A stretch of 64,000 nucleotides of DNA from Bradyrhizobium sp. G127 (lineage in GTDB: Bacteria; Pseudomonadota; Alphaproteobacteria; Rhizobiales; Xanthobacteraceae), in the NCBI RefSeq assembly GCF_021502575.1, contig NZ_JAKFGN010000001.1, forward strand, positions 806,001 through 870,000, read 5' to 3'. Position 1 is the stretch's first letter; each line of letters begins with the position of its first letter. The position numbers and the translations under genes were made by a program. The notes beneath the pieces are model-generated. The model did not search any database and was not told where the DNA came from. It worked only from the letters and a program-made list of their open reading frames with translations. This document shows, in pieces, positions 1 through 8,520 of the stretch.

Positions 1-1
1 A

Positions 2-1597
2 TTCAGCCCCGAGGGCATCGCGCTCATCAACAGCTACTTCATGGTGATGATTGCGGTGGTGGCGGTGCTCGCGGGTGCCAGCGCCATCCGTTACTATCTC
101 GTCATCACGCTCGGCGAACGCATCGTCGCCGACCTGCGCCGCGATGTGTTCAATCATCTGACTTCGCTGTCGCCGTCGTTCTTCGATACAGCCCACAGCG
201 GCGAGCTGGTCTCGCGCCTGACCGCCGACACCACGCAGATCAAGTCCGCTGTCGGCGCGTCCGTCTCCATTGCTTTGCGCAATCTGGTGCTGTTCATCGG
301 TGCCTCCGCCATGATGGTGGTCAGCAGCCCGAAATTGTCCGGCTTCGTGCTTGCGGTGATTCCGCTGATCGTGCTGCCGCTGGTGGCGTTCGGCCGCCGG
401 GTGCAGAAACTGTCGCGCGGCGCGCAGGACACGCTGGCCGACGCATCGTCCTATGCATCCGAACTGATTGGCGCGATGCGCACGTTGCAGGCCTTCACCA
501 ACGAAAGCCTCGCGAAAATGCGCTTCGGCAGCGAAGTCGAACGCGCCTATCAGGCGGCGCGCAACTCGACCGGCGCGCGCGCGATCCTGACCGCGATCGT
601 GATTTTTCTGGTGTTCGCCAGCGTCGTTGCCATCCTTTGGGTCGGTTCTCACGATGTGCTGACCAACCAGATCAGCGCGGGCCGGCTCGGCCAGTTCGTC
701 CTGTATGCGGCATTCGCTGCGGGTGCGCTCGGCCAGTTGAGCGAGGTCTGGGGCGAAATCTCGCAGGCCTCCGGCGCATCGGAGCGGCTGTTTGAAATCC
801 TCCGCCTCAAGCCGGATATCGCGGCGCCTGCACATCCGCGCGCCCTGCCGCTGCCGCCGCGCGGCGATGTCGCGTTCGACAATGTGCGGTTCGCCTATCC
901 GACGCGGCCGGAGCACCTCACCGTCGATGGTGTGACATTCTCGGTCAAGGCCGGCGAGAAGGTTGCCGTGGTCGGGCCGTCCGGCGCGGGCAAGAGCACA
1001 CTGTTTCACCTCCTGCTGCGGTTCTACGATCCCGCAAGCGGCGTAATCTCCGTAGATGGCGTGCCGGTCCGCGATGCTGATCCGTCCGATGTCAGGTCAC
1101 GCATTGCGCTGGTGCCGCAGGATTCCGTGGTGTTCGCCACGACCGCGCGCGAAAATATCCGCTTCGGCCGTCCCGATGCCAGCGATGAAGAAGTCGCTCG
1201 CGCCGCCGATCTCGCTCACGCCACCGAGTTCATCGCGCGTCTGCCGCTTGGCTTCGATACCCAGCTTGGCGAGCGCGGCGTCACGCTGTCCGGCGGTCAG
1301 CGCCAGCGCATCGCAATTGCGCGCGCGATCCTGCGCGATGCACCGCTGCTGCTGCTGGACGAGGCGACATCCGCGCTCGATGCCGAGAGCGAGACGCTGG
1401 TCCAGACCGCGCTGGAAGAACTGATGAAGCACCGCACCACGCTGGTGATCGCGCATCGTCTCGCCACCGTGCTGTCCTGCGACCGTATCCTGGTGATGGA
1501 GAACGGCCGCATCGTCGAGCAGGGCACGCATGTGTCGCTGGTGGCGGCGAACGGCCTTTATGCGCGGCTGGCGCGGTTACAGTTCGAGAACGTGTAG
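2..1597 (+). CDS. ABC transporter, fused permease/ATP-binding protein (MsbA-like), 5' truncated by window
   Basis: This is the C-terminal ~530 residues of a half-size type IV ABC exporter with a membrane domain followed by a nucleotide-binding domain. The reading frame is open from the first bases of the window, so the true start lies upstream. The last transmembrane helices are visible, then Walker [10 protein letters not shown] (nt 974-1000), the Q-loop VPQDSVVF, the signature LSGGQRQR, Walker [13 protein letters not shown] and the switch histidine in VIAHRLA. Such proteins homodimerise in the inner membrane and export lipids or amphipathic drugs; the substrate cannot be told from sequence. 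It ends just before a palindromic repeat and converges on the downstream acetyltransferase gene. Confidence 0.93.
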   Translation, partial: FSPEGIALINSYFMVMIAVVAVLAGASAIRYYLVITLGERIVADLRRDVFNHLTSLSPSFFDTAHSGELVSRLTADTTQIKSAVGASVSIALRNLVLFIGASAMMVVSSPKLSGFVLAVIPLIVLPLVAFGRRVQKLSRGAQDTLADASSYASELIGAMRTLQAFTNESLAKMRFGSEVERAYQAARNSTGARAILTAIVIFLVFASVVAILWVGSHDVLTNQISAGRLGQFVLYAAFAAGALGQLSEVWGEISQASGASERLFEILRLKPDIAAPAHPRALPLPPRGDVAFDNVRFAYPTRPEHLTVDGVTFSVKAGEKVAVVGPSGAGKSTLFHLLLRFYDPASGVISVDGVPVRDADPSDVRSRIALVPQDSVVFATTARENIRFGRPDASDEEVARAADLAHATEFIARLPLGFDTQLGERGVTLSGGQRQRIAIARAILRDAPLLLLDEATSALDAESETLVQTALEELMKHRTTLVIAHRLATVLSCDRILVMENGRIVEQGTHVSLVAANGLYARLARLQFENV

Positions 1598-1599
1598 TT

Positions 1600-1683
1600 C
1601 GTCATTGCGAGCGAAGCGAAGCAATCCAGAGCAACAAGCAAGACTGGACTGGATTGCCTCGTCGCAAGTGCTCCTCGCAATGA
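1600..1683. repeat. Dispersed palindromic repeat (TCATTGCGAG family)
   Basis: The left arm starts TCATTGCGAG (1602-1611) and contains GCAATCCAG. The right arm contains CTGGATTGC (1649-1657) and ends CTCGCAATGA (1674-1683), so the element folds into a long imperfect hairpin. It sits between two convergent genes and could also act as a terminator. From memory this element type is widespread in Bradyrhizobium-group genomes; the copy number cannot be checked here. Confidence 0.75.
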
Positions 1684-1696
1684 TGTTATGTGGTCG

Positions 1697-2146
1697 CTAC
1701 GGCCTCCACGCCATTCCATACACCTTCCGTCCCGACACCGGATTGATGTCGTCGTGGGTGTGCACGAAGCCGTTGCGCTCATAGAAGCGAATGGCGCGGG
1801 CGTTGTCGGTGTTGACCAGCAGCGTGATGCCCTTCGGCGACATCCTCTTCGCCTCGGCGATCAGCGTATTGCCCAGGTTCGATCCCCATTCCTCCGGCGC
1901 GACCACGAGCTGGTCGAGATAGCCGCTGGCGTCGACGGTTACGAAACCGATCATCCGGTCGCTTCGTGAGGCGACCATGATCCTTGCAACAGGCACCAGT
2001 TCATCGCGCCAGCGCGTGCGCCAGCCCTCCAGCCGCTGCGCAAAATCGATCGACGGATAGGCCTGTTGCCATGTGCGAAACCACAGATCGATGGCCGCGT
2101 CCTCGTCGCCGTCCGTGTAGGGCCGCAGCGTGAAATCTGCGCTCAT
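1697..2146 (-). CDS. GNAT-family N-acetyltransferase
   Basis: The protein has 149 residues, the normal size of a single GNAT domain. Visible family features are the N-terminal LRPYTDGDEDAAIDLW, the acetyl-CoA-binding region around LDQLVVAPEEWGSNLGNTLI and the C-terminal LLVNTDNARAIRFYERNGF, where the N-x-RA-x-FYE-x-GF pattern is diagnostic. The acceptor substrate is unknown. Its start is 7 bp beyond the stop of the MotB-like gene on the same strand, so it is probably the last gene of that operon. Confidence 0.9.
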   Translation of the reverse strand: MSADFTLRPYTDGDEDAAIDLWFRTWQQAYPSIDFAQRLEGWRTRWRDELVPVARIMVASRSDRMIGFVTVDASGYLDQLVVAPEEWGSNLGNTLIAEAKRMSPKGITLLVNTDNARAIRFYERNGFVHTHDDINPVSGRKVYGMAWRP

Positions 2147-2153
2147 GCGCGTA

Positions 2154-3182
2154 TCATCGCTCGGTGAGCTTCAACTCGATGCGGCGATTGCGCTTGTAGG
2201 CCTCCTCAGTCGTTCCGGGGTCGAGCGGCTGAAATTCCGCGAAGCCTGCAGCGACCAGGCGCTGCGCCGGCACGCCGAGCGAGACCAGATACTGCACCAC
2301 CGAAATGGCGCGCGCCGACGACAGTTCCCAGTTCGACTTGAACTGCGGGCTGTTGATTGGCCGCACGTCGGTGTGGCCGTCCACGCGCAGCACCCAGGCG
2401 ATTTCAGCCGGAATCTGTTTATCCAGATCGATCAGCGCCGCGGCGAGCTTGTCGAGTTCGGCGCGGCCTTCCGGCAAGAGTAATGCCTGTCCGGTGTCGA
2501 AGAACACTTCCGACTGGAACACGAAACGATCACCCACGACGCGGATATCCGGCCGGTTGCCGAGAATGGTGCGCAGCCGTCCGAAGAATTCGGAGCGATA
2601 GCGCGACAGTTCCTGCACGCGCTGCGCGAGCGCCACGTTGAGCCGCTGGCCAAGGTCGGCGATCTTGCCTTGCGATTCCTTGTCGCGCTTTTCGGACGCG
2701 TCCAGCGCTTCCTCGAGCGCGGCGAGCTGGCGGCGCAGTGCGCTGATCTGCTGGTTCAGCACCTCGATCTGGGCGAGCGCGCGCGCGGAAACCTGCTTTT
2801 CGGAGTCCAGCGCCTTGCCGAGTTCGGTGGCGCGTCCGGCGGCGTTGGCGCCTGCGCCAGCAAGGCCGTCATAGAGGCCTTTGACCCGGTCGCGTTCGGC
2901 TTCGGCAGAGGCGAGACCGGCGCGCATTTGCGACAGTTGATCGTCGAGGCTGAGCTTGCCGAGCTTTTCTAGCGAGAGAAGGTCGTTAAGCTGCGCGATC
3001 TGAGCATTGAGCCGCTCCAGCGCCTTGTCCTTGCCGGTGACCTCCTGCGACAGGAAGAACTGCACGACCAGAAACACCGACAGCAGGAACACGATGGCCA
3101 GCACCAGCGTCGATAAGGCATCGACGAAGCCGGGCCAGTAATTGAACCCCGGGTCGCTGCGGCGTGATCGCGAAAGCGCCAT
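2154..3182 (-). CDS. MotB-like protein: TM anchor, coiled coil, OmpA-type peptidoglycan-binding domain
   Basis: This 342-residue protein has one N-terminal membrane helix (about 17-45, with Asp21 in GFVDALSTLVL at the place of the MotB proton-carrying Asp), a long coiled coil (about 50-190) and a C-terminal OmpA/MotB domain (about 205-342) with VDGHTDVRPI and NWELSSARA. By family logic it anchors a proton-driven stator to peptidoglycan. The partner MotA/ExbB-like gene is 17 bp upstream. No flagellar genes are nearby and the coiled coil is longer than in classical MotB, so an envelope or non-flagellar role is likely. The function is not established. Confidence 0.85.
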   Translation of the reverse strand: MALSRSRRSDPGFNYWPGFVDALSTLVLAIVFLLSVFLVVQFFLSQEVTGKDKALERLNAQIAQLNDLLSLEKLGKLSLDDQLSQMRAGLASAEAERDRVKGLYDGLAGAGANAAGRATELGKALDSEKQVSARALAQIEVLNQQISALRRQLAALEEALDASEKRDKESQGKIADLGQRLNVALAQRVQELSRYRSEFFGRLRTILGNRPDIRVVGDRFVFQSEVFFDTGQALLLPEGRAELDKLAAALIDLDKQIPAEIAWVLRVDGHTDVRPINSPQFKSNWELSSARAISVVQYLVSLGVPAQRLVAAGFAEFQPLDPGTTEEAYKRNRRIELKLTER

Positions 3183-3199
3183 GATCTGCTATCCCCGGT

Positions 3200-4195
3200 T
3201 CAGTTCTTCTCAGGCTGCCGCGCGAGTTTCTCCAGAAGGTTCTTGATCTCGCGATTCTGTTCGCCCTGACCGTCGGCCCATTCGCGGATCAGTTGCTGCT
3301 CGCTGCGCATGTGATGCACAAGGCCCTGAATAGCCTCTGCGAGATTGGCCATCGCTGTGGTCGAGGCGCGGTTCGATCCCATTTCTTCCACCGCCGTCCG
3401 TAGCCGGTCGAAGGCGGGGCTGAAATCACCGCCGATGCCGACGTGACCGTCGCCGGCATATTCCTGCACGGTCTCGGCGAGCCAGTCTTCCAGATCGGTG
3501 TAGAAACGATTCTGCGCCTGGCTCGACTGCAGATCTAGAAAGCCAAGGATCAGCGATCCGGCGAGGCCGAACAGCGAGGACGAGAACGAAATGCCCATGC
3601 CGCCGAGTGGCGCAGCAAGGCCTTCCTTCAGCGTGTCGAACACCGACCCGGCATCGCCGCCGACCTTGAGTCCTTCGATCACTTTGCCGACCGAACCGAC
3701 GGTCTCGATCAGGCCCCAGAACGTGCCGAGCAGGCCAAGGAAAACCAGCAGACCTGTCATGTAGCGCGACAGGTCGCGCGCCTCGTCAAGGCGGGTGGCG
3801 ATGGAATCCAGCAGATGCCGCATGGTCTGCTGCGAAATGCTCATGCGGCCGGAGCGATGGCTCAGCATCGCGGCCATCGGCGCCAGCAGTGTCGGGCGGC
3901 GGTCCACGGCCAGGCCAGGATCGGAGATGCGGAAGCTGTTGACCCACGCAATTTCCGGATAGAGCCGGATCACCTGCCGGAACGCCAGAATGATGCCGAT
4001 GGCGAGAACACCGGCGATCAAGGCGTTGAGACCGGGATTGGCGAGAAAGGCCAGCCAGATCTGTTTGTAGAGCACCACGACAATCAGCCCGCACAGGATC
4101 AGGAACACCAGCATCCGGACCAGAAAGATTCGAGGCGACGACAGTTTGGTGACGCTGATGTCGGCTGAGGTGCTGGGTGGGGGATTTTTCGCCAT
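3200..4195 (-). CDS. MotA/TolQ/ExbB-type proton channel protein
   Basis: The protein has 331 residues with about four membrane segments: two near residues 25-70 and two near 145-170 and 195-215. The second pair carries LLGTFWGLIETVG and LAAPLGGMGISFSSSLFGL, typical of MotA/ExbB/TolQ channels. It would form an inner-membrane proton channel with the MotB-like protein encoded 17 bp downstream. A soluble helical tail follows and mentions no other domain. It is not TolQ, since a canonical tolQ lies at 28.4 kb. It is commonly annotated as a flagellar motor protein, but nothing here supports flagella. Confidence 0.85.
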   Translation of the reverse strand: MAKNPPPSTSADISVTKLSSPRIFLVRMLVFLILCGLIVVVLYKQIWLAFLANPGLNALIAGVLAIGIILAFRQVIRLYPEIAWVNSFRISDPGLAVDRRPTLLAPMAAMLSHRSGRMSISQQTMRHLLDSIATRLDEARDLSRYMTGLLVFLGLLGTFWGLIETVGSVGKVIEGLKVGGDAGSVFDTLKEGLAAPLGGMGISFSSSLFGLAGSLILGFLDLQSSQAQNRFYTDLEDWLAETVQEYAGDGHVGIGGDFSPAFDRLRTAVEEMGSNRASTTAMANLAEAIQGLVHHMRSEQQLIREWADGQGEQNREIKNLLEKLARQPEKN

Positions 4196-4498
4196 GGTGG
4201 ATGGTCAATCCTTCTCCGGGAAACGTCGGCCATCAATATGGCACAGCAGCGGCCGGAAAAAAATGCCGCCGCCAATGTGCTGGCAGGGAGGAACTGGCGG
4301 GAGCAGAAACTGGCGGGATGATACCAACAGGCGTTATCCCCCGCGAATGCGGAGACCCAAATCCTCTAATTTTGTTGAGGGCCGTGAAATTTTCTCTGAC
4401 TCGGATGGTCCCGCTTCCGCGGGTGCGATAACCGAGTCTTTAGCGCAAGACGCGCCCTTACATCCGTAACATCCGCTGTCCGGGCGAATGTGCGGGTA
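4196..4498. other. Intergenic region upstream of the MotA-like gene
   Basis: About 300 bases separate the MotA-like gene from the 3' end of the monophosphatase gene on the same strand. Short reading frames exist but show no ribosome-binding site or protein-like composition. GGAACTGGCGGGAGCAG and AACTGGCGGGAT form a short direct repeat near 4290-4320. I see no convincing promoter or terminator; a promoter for the stator operon should lie here. Confidence 0.4.
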
Positions 4499-5290
4499 TC
4501 AGCCCAATGGCTTTAAAATCTTCACGAGTTCGCGCTGGATGGTTTCGTTGCCGCAGACCACATGGCCGGTCGCCATCGCCGTGTCGCCGCCTTCGATGCC
4601 GCTGACCACGCCACCGGCCTCGCGCACCATGATGAGTCCTGCCGCAATGTCCCACGGCTGGAGATTGCGCTCCCAGTAGCCGTCGAGACGGCCAGCCGCG
4701 ACATACGCGAGATCGAGTGAGGCTGCTCCGAAACGGCGCAGACCCGCCACGCGATTCTGGATTTCCGTCATCTCGCGCCGCGAAAGCTCGTGGTCGCCGC
4801 GCCCGATATGCGGCAGGCCGCAGGCGATCACGCAGTCGCTGAGCTGCTTGCGCGCCGCGACGCGCAGGCGGGTGTCGTTAAGGAACGCGCCCTTGCCGCG
4901 CTCGGCGATGTAAAGTTCATCGGTGGCGGGATTGTAGATCACGCCCGCGACGATCACGCCCTCGCGCTGCAGCCCGATCGAGATCGCGAACTGCGGAATG
5001 CCGTGAAGAAAATTGGTGGTGCCGTCGAGCGGGTCCACGATCCATGTGTTGGATTTGTCGGTGCCCTCGCGAGAGCCGCCTTCCTCGCCGAGAAAGCCGT
5101 AGCCGGGCCGCGCCTTGGTCAGGTCGTCATAGAGCATTTGCTCCGCGCGCTTGTCCGCAAGCGAGACGAAATTGGCCGGACCTTTCAGCGACACCTGAAG
5201 GTTCTCGATCTCGCCGAGATCGCGGCTAAGAGCGCGGCCGGCGCGGCGCGCGGCCTTGACCATGACATTGATGAGCGCTGAATGAAGCAT
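4499..5290 (-). CDS. suhB: Inositol monophosphatase family protein (SuhB-like)
   Basis: This 263-residue protein is a Mg2+-dependent phosphatase of the IMPase family. The metal-binding residues are visible: Glu69 in LGEEGG, Asp86 and Asp89 in WIVDPLDGTTNFLHG, and Asp214 in PWDIAAG. Members hydrolyse inositol-1-phosphate or related sugar phosphates, and SuhB of enterobacteria also moonlights in rRNA transcription. The substrate here is not known. It is separated by ~170 bp from the Sel1-repeat gene upstream on the same strand. Confidence 0.93.
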   Translation of the reverse strand: MLHSALINVMVKAARRAGRALSRDLGEIENLQVSLKGPANFVSLADKRAEQMLYDDLTKARPGYGFLGEEGGSREGTDKSNTWIVDPLDGTTNFLHGIPQFAISIGLQREGVIVAGVIYNPATDELYIAERGKGAFLNDTRLRVAARKQLSDCVIACGLPHIGRGDHELSRREMTEIQNRVAGLRRFGAASLDLAYVAAGRLDGYWERNLQPWDIAAGLIMVREAGGVVSGIEGGDTAMATGHVVCGNETIQRELVKILKPLG

Positions 5291-5461
5291 CGTTTCGGCT
5301 TGATGGGATCGGCCGGGGCCGGATCGGGATAAGGGGTGGTGCTGTGGGCGGGATGCTTGGCGTCAAAGCGCAGGCGCGTCAAGGGCGATAACGGCTGCCG
5401 AGGCGGTTTCGGGCGAAGCGGACCGGCTGGTGCGACGAAAGCGCGTCACAGAGGACCTGTT

Positions 5462-6559
5462 TCATTTCGTGCCAAACCACTTCTTCGCGAGGTCTTCGGC
5501 CTTGGCCTTGTCGAGCGGTTGAAGCTGCGCGAATTGCGCATCGAGATCTGGATCGCTTCCGCCGGCGGTCTTGGCGATCAGATGCCATTTGAAGCCCTGA
5601 ACCTTGTCGGCGGGAACTCCGAGCCCGTCGACGAGAATACGCGCGAGGCGGTTCTGCGCGATCGGGCTGTTCTGCCGCGCGGCGCGGGTGAGAACGGCGA
5701 CCGCCAGCGGAACGTCTTTCGGCGTGCCGGTGCCGTTGAACAGCGCAATTCCATATTCCACGGCGGCGTCGAGATTGTCGGCCATCGCTGCTGCGCGCAT
5801 CAGCTTGGCGGCCTCGACGACATTCTTCTCCACGCCGCGGCCTTCCTTGTAGAAGGTGGCGAGCGCGTATTGCGCTTCCGGATTGCCGGCGTCGGCGGCC
5901 TGCCGGAACAGTTCGGCAGCGCGCTTGATGTCCTGCGGAAAGACCTGGCCTTCGAGATAGAGCAGGCCGAGATTATAGGCTGCTGCTGCTTTTCCAAGTT
6001 TGGCCGATGACGCCAACAGCCGCGCGCCTTCCTCGCGGTTCGGAGGCGCCGGCCGGCCGGAAATCTTCATCATGCCGAGGGCGAACATCGCTTCGCGGTC
6101 GCCGCGGTCGGCGGCCTGCTTGTACCATTCCGCGGCCTTGGCATCGTCGCGCTTGATGCCGAGTGCATTGGAATAGAGCTCGCCCAGCAGCGTCATCGAT
6201 CTGGGATCGCCTTGCTCCTGCGCGCGCTTCAGCGCGATATTGAAGGCTGTGCGATAAAGCCCCTGCTGATAGGCGCCGTAGGCGAGATCGGCGTTCGGAT
6301 CGTCAGGAACAACCGGCGCTGCCGCCTTTGCGGGTTCGGTCTTCTTCTGCTTCTGCGCATCGGGTTTCGGAGCGGCTTTGGGAGACGCAGGTTTCGCCTT
6401 TGCAGCAGGCGTCTCGGCAGGTTTGATGGGCTCCGGAAAAGGATTCGGTTGTGTGCCCTGCGCGACGGCGTTCGCCGATAATGCGACAACCCCGGCAACC
6501 AGCGACGCGAGCAATCCCGCACGGGCGGCTGATGGTATGGCGCGGCGAAGCCCGGTCAT
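5462..6559 (-). CDS. Exported Sel1-repeat (TPR-like) protein
   Basis: I place the start at the ATG at 6557-6559, giving 365 residues; the frame extends further upstream but only as antisense sequence over the neighbouring gene. The N-terminus is a signal peptide (arginines, hydrophobic stretch, AxA-type end near NAVAQ), followed by a Pro/Ala/Lys-rich linker and then about five Sel1 repeats with patterns such as ALGMMKISG, YNLGLLYLEG and YALATFYKEGRGVEKN. Sel1 proteins are periplasmic or cytosolic scaffolds. The partner is unknown. The gene starts 7 bp after the ThiE-like gene and is probably co-transcribed with it. Confidence 0.88.
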   Translation of the reverse strand: MTGLRRAIPSAARAGLLASLVAGVVALSANAVAQGTQPNPFPEPIKPAETPAAKAKPASPKAAPKPDAQKQKKTEPAKAAAPVVPDDPNADLAYGAYQQGLYRTAFNIALKRAQEQGDPRSMTLLGELYSNALGIKRDDAKAAEWYKQAADRGDREAMFALGMMKISGRPAPPNREEGARLLASSAKLGKAAAAYNLGLLYLEGQVFPQDIKRAAELFRQAADAGNPEAQYALATFYKEGRGVEKNVVEAAKLMRAAAMADNLDAAVEYGIALFNGTGTPKDVPLAVAVLTRAARQNSPIAQNRLARILVDGLGVPADKVQGFKWHLIAKTAGGSDPDLDAQFAQLQPLDKAKAEDLAKKWFGTK

Positions 6560-6566
6560 CGCAATC

Positions 6567-7247
6567 CTATCCTTCTGCGACCGTGGCTTTTGCAAAAGAG
6601 GCCTTGAAACCCTGCGCGATGGCATCGGCGGCTTCAACCAGCGCCGCTTGCGGGCCGCGCGCATCCTGCCAGATGAAATCGCCGACCAGAACGAAATCCG
6701 CGCCGGCCGACGCGAACAGGCGCGCTTCATCCAGCGAGGTGGCGAAGCCGACGCATGGCGGTTCGAACAATTCCGCCCACCAGCCGAGCCGTTCACCGAT
6801 GGCGTCCGGCGATGGCCGCGCGCCCTGAGCATCCGGTTCGCCGAACAGCACATAATCAGCACCGGCTTCGCCGGCGACCATGGCGTCGTGACGCGTGATC
6901 AGTCCGCCGACGCCGAGAATGCGGTCCGGCTTCAGCGTCGGCATGGCTTCCTGCATGGCCTCGACGCCGCTGACATTGGCGCCGTCCGCGCCGGAGCGCG
7001 CAACCTGCTCATAGTGACCGTCGAGCAGAAAGGCCGCGCCTGCGTTCTGAACGACCGGCGCGAGCGCCTTGGTGCGCTGGATAATACCGCGCTCGTCACC
7101 GGGCGTGAGACGCAGCAGGATGGCGGCGACATCGGCAGCGGCCAGCAGCGCGGGCAGTTGCGATGCGAGCGGCGCGGGGTCGGCAACCAGCGGCGTCGCA
7201 AGGTAAAGCCGTGGCGCCGGGCGCGGTGGGACGGGTTTGGTGGCCAT
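6567..7247 (-). CDS. Thiamine-phosphate-synthase-like (ThiE fold) protein, degenerate active site
   Basis: I chose the ATG at 7245-7247 (226 residues) over a TTG 33 bp upstream. The TIM-barrel pattern of ThiE is clear: DVAAILLRL, AFLLDGHYEQVARSGADGANVSG, ILGVGGLITRHDAMVAGEAGADYVLFG and a final GADFVLVGDFIW. Several family hallmarks are altered, however: the QLR-K strand end is LLRL, and the GPVFPT phosphate loop is replaced by GEPDAQGA. It may not make thiamine phosphate. It follows the fba terminator and precedes the Sel1 gene. Confidence 0.75.
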   Translation of the reverse strand: MATKPVPPRPAPRLYLATPLVADPAPLASQLPALLAAADVAAILLRLTPGDERGIIQRTKALAPVVQNAGAAFLLDGHYEQVARSGADGANVSGVEAMQEAMPTLKPDRILGVGGLITRHDAMVAGEAGADYVLFGEPDAQGARPSPDAIGERLGWWAELFEPPCVGFATSLDEARLFASAGADFVLVGDFIWQDARGPQAALVEAADAIAQGFKASFAKATVAEG

Positions 7248-7278
7248 GATGTCGGTGTGATGCCCCCGGACTGCGGCC

Positions 7279-7305
7279 AAAAAAGGGGCGGGACATGTCC
7301 CGCCC
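7279..7305 (-). terminator. Rho-independent terminator downstream of fba
   Basis: The perfect palindrome GGGCGGGACATGTCCCGCCC (7286-7305) is followed, read on the minus strand, by a run of Ts (7279-7284 as As on the plus strand). It lies 15 bp after the aldolase stop codon and separates fba from the ThiE-like gene. Confidence 0.9.
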
Positions 7306-7319
7306 TGTCGATCAGAGGG

Positions 7320-8387
7320 TTACGCGATCTTCGGCGCGAGTTCGCCCCTGGCGTAGCGCTGCGCCATCTGGGCCGTGGTCAGCACCTTTTTGATCTTGCT
7401 GGCCTGGCCCGCGGTGTTGAACTCCTGCAACCGCTCCTTGCACAGCTTGGTCATCGCTTCCATCGCCGGCTTGAGATACTTGCGCGGATCGAACTCGCTG
7501 GGATTTTCCGCAAGCACCTTGCGGATCTGGCCGGTCATCGCCATGCGGTTATCGGTGTCGATGTTGATCTTGCGCACGCCGTTCTTGATGCCGCGCTGGA
7601 TTTCCGCGACCGGCACGCCCCAGGTCGGCTTCATCTGGCCGCCGAACTTGTTGATGATGTCCTGCAAATCCTGCGGCACCGACGACGAACCGTGCATCAC
7701 AAGATGCGTGTTGGGCAGCTTGCGGTGGATTTCCTCGATCACGTTCATGGCGAGGATGTTGCCGTCCGGCTTGCGGGTGAACTTGTAGGCGCCGTGCGAG
7801 GTGCCCATTGCAATCGCCAATGCGTCGACCTGCGTTTCCTTGACGAATTTCACCGCTTCGTCGGGGTTGGTCAGAAGCTGGTCGTGGGAGAGTTTGCCCT
7901 CCGCGCCGTGGCCGTCTTCCTTGTCGCCCATGCCGGTCTCCAGCGAACCCAACACGCCGAGTTCGCCTTCCACAGAGATGCCGCCGAGATGCGCCATGTC
8001 GGTGACCGTCTTGGTCACGCCGACATTGTAGTCCCAGTCGCCCGGCGTCTTGCCGTCGGCCTTCAGCGAGCCGTCCATCATTACCGAGGTGAAGCCGGCC
8101 TGGATCGCCGTCATGCAGGTGGCGGGCTCGTTGCCGTGATCGAGATGCACGCAGACGGGAATCTGCGGATAGATTTCCGTCACCGCGTCCATCATGTGCT
8201 TCAGCATCACGTCGTTGGCGTAGGAGCGTGCGCCGCGCGAGGCCTGGATGATGACCGGCGCGTCCAGGGAACTGGCGGCTTCCATGATCGCCAGTGCCTG
8301 CTCCATGTTGTTGATGTTGAACGCGGGCACGCCGTAATCGTTCTCCGCCGCATGATCCAGCAATTGACGCAATGTGATGCGAGCCAT
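7320..8387 (-). CDS. fba: Fructose-bisphosphate aldolase, class II, Calvin-cycle subtype
   Basis: The 355-residue protein is a zinc-dependent class II aldolase that interconverts fructose-1,6-bisphosphate with dihydroxyacetone phosphate and glyceraldehyde-3-phosphate. Zn-ligand motifs are visible: VHLDHGN (His81, His84), SVEGELG and VMHGSSSV. The length and the insert [15 protein letters not shown] match the Calvin subtype (CbbA-like). It acts in the cytosol with pgk, gap and tkt upstream on the same strand. A palindromic repeat lies between it and pgk, and a strong terminator follows it. Confidence 0.97.
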   Translation of the reverse strand: MARITLRQLLDHAAENDYGVPAFNINNMEQALAIMEAASSLDAPVIIQASRGARSYANDVMLKHMMDAVTEIYPQIPVCVHLDHGNEPATCMTAIQAGFTSVMMDGSLKADGKTPGDWDYNVGVTKTVTDMAHLGGISVEGELGVLGSLETGMGDKEDGHGAEGKLSHDQLLTNPDEAVKFVKETQVDALAIAMGTSHGAYKFTRKPDGNILAMNVIEEIHRKLPNTHLVMHGSSSVPQDLQDIINKFGGQMKPTWGVPVAEIQRGIKNGVRKINIDTDNRMAMTGQIRKVLAENPSEFDPRKYLKPAMEAMTKLCKERLQEFNTAGQASKIKKVLTTAQMAQRYARGELAPKIA

Positions 8388-8445
8388 GTGACCTTGTCTC
8401 CGTGGTCTTTAGTCAACGCCAGAGGCGCCTGATCTGTTGAAATTA

Positions 8446-8520
8446 CTAGTGTTCCGAATCCGAAATTCGCCTAACCCTGCAGCGTCTTCCTAGCGAACTT
8501 CGGATTCGAAAGGACACTAG
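8446..8520. repeat. CTAGTG-bounded palindromic element, copy A
   Basis: This 75-bp inverted repeat starts CTAGTG (8446) and ends CACTAG (8520). The arms read TTCCGAATCCGAAATTCGC and GCGAACTTCGGATTCGAAAGG around a short loop. Its terminal CTA (8517-8519) is the complement of the TAG stop codon of pgk. Two elements with the same architecture lie at 56.6-56.8 kb. Confidence 0.8.

Noticed and set aside
2154-4195. Zorya anti-phage defence (ZorA/ZorB)
   Set aside because: The pair resembles ZorAB in principle, but no ZorC, ZorD or ZorE gene is beside it; the neighbours are a GNAT enzyme and a monophosphatase, and the MotA-like protein lacks the very long tail expected of ZorA.
6378-8432. A 684-codon open frame on the plus strand
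   Set aside because: It runs antisense to three real minus-strand genes (Sel1, ThiE-like, fba); the product is His/Arg/Gly-rich and resembles no protein. High-GC codon bias leaves such frames open.
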